A program made the position numbers and the translations under genes. This document shows positions 41,599 to 46,587 of a DNA stretch of 46,587 bases, piece by piece; position 1 is the first letter of the stretch, and every line of letters starts with the position of its first letter. The DNA is from Victivallales bacterium. Its GTDB lineage: Bacteria > Verrucomicrobiota > Lentisphaeria > Oligosphaerales > Lenti-02. Location: NCBI GenBank assembly GCA_003245525.1, contig QKCY01000521.1, positions 1-46,587 of the forward strand. The letters are read 5' to 3'. Below the pieces are notes generated by a model, which was given only the letters and a program-made list of their open reading frames with translations, made no database searches and was not told where the DNA came from.

Positions 41599-41978
41599 GA
41601 TTCTTCCTGCGTTGCGATGGCGATGACACCGCGTTCGGTCAGCAGCTTCAGATATCCCATCACGGCTGCTCGGCTCTCGTGGAAGGTGAGGCCATACCGA
41701 CTACGGAAGGCGTCCACCAGATCCTCGACCGTTCGCTCGCCGTTACACATTCGCCAGAGCAGTGTCCCCACCTTGTCGAGTATGGCTCGTCGTTCACGCT
41801 TGTACGGCACAATCCAGGAGAGCGGGGGCCACTTCATGAACCCGGGTCTCTGCTGGCGCACGAACACGATCACATGATCGCTGTCCTGCTCCTCGACACG
41901 GGCGGCGGCATTGCGCACGGGGCGGGAACGAAGGAGGCCCATCCATGGTCCGTCAGCGTTTTCCATAATCGAACTCAT
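41595..41978 (-). CDS. PqqD-like protein (peptide-binding winged-helix fold)
   Basis: A 127-residue protein. The C-terminal 60 residues match the PqqD pattern: ILDKVGTLLWRMCNGERTVEDLVDAF, then ESRAAVMGYLKLLTERGVI. PqqD proteins bind leader peptides of modified peptides and present them to radical SAM or other enzymes. Between strands 1 and 2 it has an unusual Pro/Trp-rich insertion (PGFMKWPPLSWIVPYKRE). No radical SAM gene or precursor peptide is visible in the window. GGAAG lies 7 nt before the ATG at 41978. The start overlaps the preceding stop and the stop overlaps the permease start by 4 bp, so the three are coupled. An in-frame ATG at 42005 is less likely. Confidence 0.8.
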   Translation of the reverse strand: MSSIMENADGPWMGLLRSRPVRNAAARVEEQDSDHVIVFVRQQRPGFMKWPPLSWIVPYKRERRAILDKVGTLLWRMCNGERTVEDLVDAFRSRYGLTFHESRAAVMGYLKLLTERGVIAIATQEES

Positions 41979-42838
41979 GGCGAGACTTCCATGTGTTCGC
42001 AGCAACGAAGGGACATGCGGGACTCCAGATCGACGACTCGTCCGGTGGAAACGAGAACCAAACTGTACAGCCTCTTGGTCTCAGGGCAAATCCAGGCGGA
42101 GGCTTTTATCGCGCGTCGCCCGCGAAAGAGATCGGAGACCCGCGGCGGGAATCGTAACCCCTTGAGAGAGAAGATGTCATGGCCGTTTCTCTCGTGCCGT
42201 GTCTCCTGGTCGATCCGGTAGCCCTTGGGCAATTGCGTGTGCAGCCACTGTCCAGGGGTCGTTGCCAGCCACTCTTCGGGCATGGCGAAGCGGGCAAAAC
42301 GCTGCTCGCGATAGCCCTTTTGGGCGGTGAAACGGAGGGTGGTGGAAGTGGGCTGGGCGTTGGTTTCCCAGAGTTGGTGGGTGTGCGAGGCACGCAAGTC
42401 CATGCCGAACGCGCACCAGCGGACGAAGCCATCCTGGGAGGGCTGGAACTGGAAGGAGTCGAGAATGCGCCGTTCCAGCGCCTTGTCCCAGTCCTTGGGC
42501 CAGATGAAGACGACTTCGACTAGGGACTGGTTCTCGGCGAAGAAGCGGCCATGTCGGGTGGTGAGCCGGCGTCCCTGCATGCCGCGCACGCCATGCCATT
42601 TGGGGAACTCCAGGCGACTCACCCCTTCCATGCCGTCCTCTTCCAGGCGCGACTGGTAGTCGCGCAGGACGCGCTCGAAGTCGGGGGTTCCAGGCACGGT
42701 GCGCCAGTTGAGCTCGAACCGGAACTGGCGGCGGTCGGCGAAGGCGCAACGGCCAGACTCGGGATTGCGCGAGAATTGCAGCATCTCCCAATCGTCGGGC
42801 AGTTCGAAACGGTATTGGCGCCAGATGAAAGTCTTCAC
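41975..42838 (-). CDS. Cytosolic protein of unknown function, first gene of the seven-gene locus
   Basis: A 287-residue protein without signal peptide or membrane helix. The first 140 residues (FELPDDWEMLQFSR, RFELNWRTVPGTPDFERVL, VEVVFIWPKDWDK) recall the PsbP/DcrB-like fold, in which a beta-sheet is preceded by a P-x-W strand; I regard this as a guess. The second half appears to repeat the pattern (RFARFAMPEEWLATTPGQW). It ends MSLRCCEHMEVSP. The start is GTG at 42838 with GGAAGG 7 nt upstream. The stop overlaps the PqqD-like start by 4 bp. Coupled translation suggests that it works with the PqqD-like protein. Confidence 0.75.
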   Translation of the reverse strand: MKTFIWRQYRFELPDDWEMLQFSRNPESGRCAFADRRQFRFELNWRTVPGTPDFERVLRDYQSRLEEDGMEGVSRLEFPKWHGVRGMQGRRLTTRHGRFFAENQSLVEVVFIWPKDWDKALERRILDSFQFQPSQDGFVRWCAFGMDLRASHTHQLWETNAQPTSTTLRFTAQKGYREQRFARFAMPEEWLATTPGQWLHTQLPKGYRIDQETRHERNGHDIFSLKGLRFPPRVSDLFRGRRAIKASAWICPETKRLYSLVLVSTGRVVDLESRMSLRCCEHMEVSP

Positions 42839-42996
42839 GGACAGGCCTTCCGGGAGGCGGGACAGGGCAGGGCGACGGCGTGGGCCAGCGACCTAGCCAC
42901 AACGCGCGGGGCCAGGGAGGATATTGGTGCCCGGAGGACCTTTTCCCTGCCTGCCGGGGAGAGGAAGGACCAAGAGCCAACGGTCTCCGGGGAGGC

Positions 42997-43014
42997 GGAA
43001 CCCGGCTGGGTTCC
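42997..43014. other. Short hairpin in the leader of the seven-gene locus
   Basis: A perfect 7-bp stem, GGAACCC (42997-43003) with GGGTTCC (43008-43014), encloses the 4-nt loop GGCT. It lies about 160 bp before the first start codon, inside the predicted transcript leader. It is not followed by a T run on the minus strand, so it is not an obvious terminator. Confidence 0.4.
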
Positions 43015-43114
43015 GGGTAGCTTCGGAGTGAGGGTGGAACTGGTCATTTCGTCGGTGTTCTACGGGTGGCAGGGGGACATTCGAAACGGCCAAAGCGGCG
43101 CGTCCGGAGCGCGC

Positions 43115-43142
43115 AATATACCTGTCCTGGGCGGAGTGTCAC
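43115..43142 (-). promoter_or_regulatory. Sigma-70-type promoter candidate for the seven-gene locus
   Basis: Read on the minus strand, GTGACA (43142-43137, 5 of 6 consensus) and TATATT (43120-43115, 5 of 6) are 16 bp apart. Transcription would start near 43108, giving a leader of about 270 nt before the GTG at 42838. The -35 box itself contains the TGTCA motif repeated further upstream. Confidence 0.5.
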
Positions 43143-43215
43143 GCGACGTTTGGCGAACACTTGGGAAAATGACGCTTGGCGGCAAAGAAGCCGTTGAGAG
43201 TCGATCAATTAATAG

Positions 43216-43261
43216 TGACAGAACAAGACAATTGAAACGGCATTCTGTCATATTCTGTCAT
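43216..43261. repeat. Tandem and inverted TTCTGTCA repeats, candidate operator
   Basis: ATTCTGTCAT occurs twice in perfect tandem (43242-43251 and 43252-43261), and its core is inverted as TGACAGAA at 43216-43223. The cluster lies 74-119 bp upstream of the candidate -35 box and 35 bp after the stop of the heparinase-like gene. CTGTCAT equals an E. coli PhoB half-site, but the period here is 10 bp, not 11. The inverted pair could also form a weak terminator stem for the preceding gene. Confidence 0.5.
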
Positions 43262-43295
43262 GATATGTGGTTCTAGTCGGTTGCGGCCAGCCAAT

Positions 43296-46200
43296 CTAGT
43301 CCAGGAGGAAGCCGGGAGCCTGGCCACTCAGCAAGAACGTGCAGGTTCTTGCTGTGCCGTCGGCGAACCGGATGGTCACGCTGGCGCGGTCGGCGGTCGT
43401 GGCGAGGGCCGTTCCGCGCACCGGGCATTCCTGGCCGGGAGCGAGGGGGTAGATCACCATGGCCTGGTGGGCGGGGCCTTGGGCCTGCCAGGTGTAGACG
43501 GCGGTGGGAATGGCCCGCCAGGGACCGTTGGACCAGCCCTGGAACGGTTCCTCCTGGCCCTTGGCCACGCTGGCCGACAGGCCATCTTGCGGGACCGGGA
43601 TCAGGGCGAGGTTGGCCTTGTCCGCGGTGTTCGTGCGAACCGCGAGGGTCGTTTCGTCGAGGGTTGCCTCGCTGTCGTCGATATGGAAGAGGCTGGTGTA
43701 GGTATGCGGGGCGTCGTCGGTCGGTTCCAGCGTGTCCAGGAGGACGAAGTAGTTGGGCTTGACGAAGAGCAGCCGCCGGGTGTGGGTCACCTTGATGGCC
43801 GCCTTGTCGCCGTAGCCGTCGTGGTAGCTGCCGCAGACGAAATCGGCGGCCGGGGTGGACTCCCAGCGGGTGTCGTCGCCAGCCGGCGTGGGCGTGTCCC
43901 AGGGCTTGGGCCAGACGTAGGTGGCGCGGTTCACCCGCCGGTTCTGGCCCTGGCCATCCACCATGATGGTGTTGTGGCCATGGGTCCCGAGGACGTAGTG
44001 GCGGGCGGGGCTGCGGTCGTAGGAGAAGTTGCCGGGATCGAGCAGCAGTTGCCGGCCGTGGGCGTAGAGCACGAAGCTCAGTTTGTCCTCGTGCTGGTGC
44101 CCGTAGCCGTAGGGGCCGGAGTCGAGCAGGGCATAGACGGCGTTGGCATTCCAGCCCGAGCGCATGACGTAGTGCCCGGTGTAGGGGAAGGCGTAGGACG
44201 TCTGGGTCGGCTGGGTGCCCTGGGCTCCGAGGGTGGAGCCGAAGAGAAAGTCGGTGCGTTGCGGGAAGAGCCCATAGGCCTTCTCCAGGAAACCCCGCAC
44301 GCCGCTGTTGCCGGAGTCGTTCAGCCCCGGAATCGCGCCGTTGGGCATCATCGCGTAGAGATGGTAGTTGTAGGCCCGTTCGAGCCGGGTGAGGAAGTTG
44401 GCCGGAATCTCGTCGCGCAGGCCCACCGAGTCGGCGCGGGCGGGCAGGTCGGTCAAGCTGGAGATCACCCAGTTGCTGTAGCCTGCGGCCAACTCCACCT
44501 CCATGCCGTCGGGGTAGACATCCTCGTCGAGCTGGCGGTTGAGCCGCTCGATGGCGGTCTGCCGCCACGCCTTGGCCTGGCGGTACTCCGGGAACAACAT
44601 GCCGACGGTGTAGACGCCCATGGACTCTTCGGTGAGCCAGTTGCCGCCGGTGGGATGGTTCATCAGATGATTGGCTTGGTCGGAGCAGCTCTTGACCATG
44701 GCGACGATCACGTCGTCGGTGAAGGCGGGCGAGCCGAGGCAGCGGTAGAGGGCATCGGGCCAGATGCCCTCCATGCGGATGCCGGTGGTGAGGGTCTGCC
44801 AGGTGCAGTTGGTCATGGCCGAACCGTTGCCCGACGAATTCAGCGGCGGCGGATTGCGCTTGATCCAGTCCATGACGTGGTCCGCGATGCCCTGGGCGTA
44901 ACGGTCGTCGCCGCTTTCCCAGTAGGCAGTGGAGAGGTCGCGGAAGTGGAAGTGGCGGTTGAGGGACTCGTTCCAGAGATGGGTGCGGTTCACCCCTTCG
45001 GTCGGGTTGGCGTGCCAGTCGATGGGGCCATCGAAGGTGATCGGCCAATCGCGGTTGCTGAAGGGGAAGTTGAACTCCTTCTTGAGCAGTTTCTCGGCCT
45101 TGGCGTTGCCGCGCGGCACGTCGGAATCGAGGACCATGACGAAACGGGCTCCCGTCGCCTCTTCCGAATGGAGCCAGAACTCGATCTGGTCGAAGTCGGT
45201 CCAGTCGTGGGGAATGCTCCAGTCGGTGACGCTGCGGTTGGCCGTCATGTTCGCCCAGCGCCCGGAGGCATGGCCGTCGTGGGCTTGCTCGACCGAGCGT
45301 TCCAGCCCGCTGAAGGGGAGCTTGTCGCCCTCGAAGTCGGCCAGCAGCACGCTCTTCTCCGGCCCCACGAGCCGGACGTCGTCGAAATGGAGCACGGTCT
45401 TGGTGTCCGGGGTCAGGCCCCAGCCGGAGGCGTTGAACTGTATGAACTTGATCCAATTCCAGCCGATGGGCTGCTTGCCCTGCCAGCCCTTGCCCTCGAC
45501 GAAGCTCCGGGTGGGGAAATCGCTCTTCTTGAAGACAAACTTCTTCCAGCCCTGCCAATCGACAGTGATGAAGGCCGAATAGTAGTCCCAGCTATCGGGG
45601 TCCTTGTCCTCTTCCGGCTTGGGGACCTTGACGCCGCGCATGGGTTGCTTGCGCCAATCGATCCGCCAGGCGGGCCAGGTGCGGTTGCGGATATGCTCCG
45701 CAAAGGCGTGGCGGGCGGCGGCGTAGTCGTCCCTCGCCACCGCCTCCTTCACCGCCGCCAGGGCGGGGAGATCGAGGTCGAGGGCGGCGAAGAAGGCCGG
45801 ATCGTCCATGGTTGGGCCGTAACGATACTCCTCGGTCACCCGCCAGTCGGCCAGCTCGACGACGCCGTCGGCATGGGGGGCGTTGCCCCAGCCCGAGGCA
45901 GTGAAGTTCACGCCCCTGATCTGGTCCCAGCCCAGCGGGGTGCGGGCGACGCCCATGTCCGCCAGGGGCACCGCAAACTCCTTCCAGCCCTCCCAGTCCT
46001 GCTTGATGCCATAGCTGTAGTAGTCTGCGCCCTCGGTGGCGGGGTTTTCCGAATCCAGGATCAGCATGAAACCCGCGCCAGTCGCCTTGGCCGAACGGAG
46101 CCGGAAGCGGAGCATGCCCTTTTCGCTCCAGTCGGCGGGAGGATCGAAGGTCTGGGTCAGGGCGGGGCTGCGCAGGTGAGTCCAGCGGACCGCGGTGCCG

Positions 46201-46587
46201 CCCTCGGGCAAGGCCACCAACTCGCCACCGCGCCAATCCCCGGCCTGTTTGTCCGCTTCGGAGGCAGTCAATTCCATGCGCAGATCGTCCACCCGGCAGG
46301 TCACGGTTGCCGTACTGAAGGTATGGAACCAGATCGCGGCCTGGGTGACCCCCTCGGGGATCTGGTAGATGGCCGTGGCATCGACCCATTGGCCTTCCTC
46401 CATCCGGGGCCGCACCGCTCCCTGTTCGCGGGGCTCCACCAGTTCCTTCCCGGCGGCATTCCAGAGTTTCAGGTAGACCCCGAGCCCCTGCCGGTCGCCG
46501 GATTCCAGGAACAGCTTGAGCCGCAGGATGCAGAGCTGGTTTTCTTGCACCGCGAACTTGGCCGAGGTCACATCGCTCCCGGCTTTC
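43296..46587 (-). CDS. Large heparinase II/III-like lyase with CBM-like repeats (5' end missing)
   Basis: The frame is open to the right edge of the window, so the true start lies outside; the GTG at 46571 is internal. The 1097 visible residues begin with a beta-sandwich, then a CBM-like repeat (nt 46250-45830, ATGAGFMLILDSENP and NFTASGWGNAP), then heparinase N-terminal sequence (DLPALAAVKEAVARDDYAAA, nt 45820-45610), a second CBM-like region (45600-45115), then the lyase toroid (CTWQTLTTGIRMEGIWPDAL) and the beta-sheet domain with GYGHQHEDKLSFVLYAHG and LGTHGHNTIMVDG. It probably degrades an acidic extracellular polysaccharide. Whether it has a signal peptide cannot be seen. Confidence 0.85.
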   Translation of the reverse strand, partial: KAGSDVTSAKFAVQENQLCILRLKLFLESGDRQGLGVYLKLWNAAGKELVEPREQGAVRPRMEEGQWVDATAIYQIPEGVTQAAIWFHTFSTATVTCRVDDLRMELTASEADKQAGDWRGGELVALPEGGTAVRWTHLRSPALTQTFDPPADWSEKGMLRFRLRSAKATGAGFMLILDSENPATEGADYYSYGIKQDWEGWKEFAVPLADMGVARTPLGWDQIRGVNFTASGWGNAPHADGVVELADWRVTEEYRYGPTMDDPAFFAALDLDLPALAAVKEAVARDDYAAARHAFAEHIRNRTWPAWRIDWRKQPMRGVKVPKPEEDKDPDSWDYYSAFITVDWQGWKKFVFKKSDFPTRSFVEGKGWQGKQPIGWNWIKFIQFNASGWGLTPDTKTVLHFDDVRLVGPEKSVLLADFEGDKLPFSGLERSVEQAHDGHASGRWANMTANRSVTDWSIPHDWTDFDQIEFWLHSEEATGARFVMVLDSDVPRGNAKAEKLLKKEFNFPFSNRDWPITFDGPIDWHANPTEGVNRTHLWNESLNRHFHFRDLSTAYWESGDDRYAQGIADHVMDWIKRNPPPLNSSGNGSAMTNCTWQTLTTGIRMEGIWPDALYRCLGSPAFTDDVIVAMVKSCSDQANHLMNHPTGGNWLTEESMGVYTVGMLFPEYRQAKAWRQTAIERLNRQLDEDVYPDGMEVELAAGYSNWVISSLTDLPARADSVGLRDEIPANFLTRLERAYNYHLYAMMPNGAIPGLNDSGNSGVRGFLEKAYGLFPQRTDFLFGSTLGAQGTQPTQTSYAFPYTGHYVMRSGWNANAVYALLDSGPYGYGHQHEDKLSFVLYAHGRQLLLDPGNFSYDRSPARHYVLGTHGHNTIMVDGQGQNRRVNRATYVWPKPWDTPTPAGDDTRWESTPAADFVCGSYHDGYGDKAAIKVTHTRRLLFVKPNYFVLLDTLEPTDDAPHTYTSLFHIDDSEATLDETTLAVRTNTADKANLALIPVPQDGLSASVAKGQEEPFQGWSNGPWRAIPTAVYTWQAQGPAHQAMVIYPLAPGQECPVRGTALATTADRASVTIRFADGTARTCTFLLSGQAPGFLLD

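Larger units (their letters stand above)
42839..43295. other. 457-bp intergenic region: leader, promoter and TGTCA repeats of the seven-gene locus
   Basis: No gene is visible. Going in the direction of transcription from 43295: direct and inverted TGTCA-containing repeats (43216-43261), a good promoter candidate (43142-43115), then a leader of about 270 nt with a short hairpin GGAACCC/GGGTTCC around GGCT (42997-43014). The leader is GC- and purine-rich on the plus strand. No known riboswitch pattern was recognised. Confidence 0.6.

Noticed and set aside
41595-41978. RiPP biosynthesis cluster based on the PqqD-like protein
   Set aside because: No radical SAM enzyme, precursor peptide, protease-fused exporter or other maturation gene is visible in the window.
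43242-43261. Start of a CRISPR array or canonical E. coli-type Pho box
   Set aside because: Only two 10-bp units without spacers, so not CRISPR. The CTGTCAT half-sites are 10 bp apart instead of 11, so a canonical Pho box cannot be claimed.
1-46587. Mobile element, prophage or recent island
   Set aside because: No transposase, integrase, phage gene, terminal inverted repeat, direct-repeat attachment site or tRNA target was found, and coding composition is even across the genes.

Overview
This is a GC-rich stretch of bacterial chromosome with no phage, insertion sequence, CRISPR array, tRNA or rRNA gene that I can see. Genes are tightly packed, with many ATGA or GTGA start/stop overlaps and several GTG or TTG starts. 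The mix of large secreted heparinase-like lyases, a DUF4832-type secreted protein, an unassigned clan GH-A glycosidase, a cytosolic GH36-like enzyme, an SSS sodium symporter, an OPT-like transporter and a plant/spirochaete-type phosphofructokinase suggests a polysaccharide-degrading member of the PVC superphylum, perhaps Lentisphaerota or Kiritimatiellota. This is an inference from gene content only, since there is no marker gene to test it.

Left part (1-14.1 kb): the 3' end of an unknown gene; a minus-strand operon of GT4 glycosyltransferase, phosphofructokinase and FabK-like flavoprotein; a divergent GT-C membrane glycosyltransferase; a DegT/StrS aminotransferase; then a plus-strand run of HD hydrolase, secreted GH-A glycosidase, heparinase II/III-like lyase and DUF502 membrane protein. 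The 457-bp gap between the glycosidase and the lyase holds a hairpin with a pure-pyrimidine loop. Middle part (14.1-23 kb): a minus-strand series (RNase PH, Pro-rich secreted protein, MreC, GH36-like enzyme, Fe-S aldo/keto reductase), divergent from a translationally coupled plus-strand trio (lipoprotein, parvulin-type isomerase, methyltransferase).

Right part (23-46.6 kb), all minus strand: a Na/Pi cotransporter with PhoU-like tail and an unusual Ig-like N-terminus, preceded by four TAAC/TAAT elements at exact 11-bp spacing that resemble a Pho box; an SSS symporter coupled to a DUF4832-type secreted protein; a SulP transporter; then the most interesting locus, seven genes from 42838 down to 31346. 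In order of transcription these are a cytosolic protein of unknown function, a PqqD-like peptide-binding protein, an FtsX-type permease, a LolD/MacB-type ATPase, a 1668-residue permease whose periplasmic part is a PA plus degenerate M28 (pseudo-peptidase) domain, an OPT-like transporter and a second, paralogous ATPase. Three of these families handle peptides (PqqD, M28, OPT), so I suggest an undescribed peptide or lipoprotein handling and export machine. The window ends inside a second, larger heparinase-like gene in which a carbohydrate-binding module appears to be inserted in circularly permuted order.

How the genes may work together: secreted lyases and glycosidases break down sulfated or uronate-containing polysaccharide, the SSS and possibly OPT and SulP carriers import products, GH36 and the reductase process them in the cytosol, and phosphofructokinase feeds glycolysis. 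The link between the polysaccharide genes and the seven-gene membrane system is only proximity.
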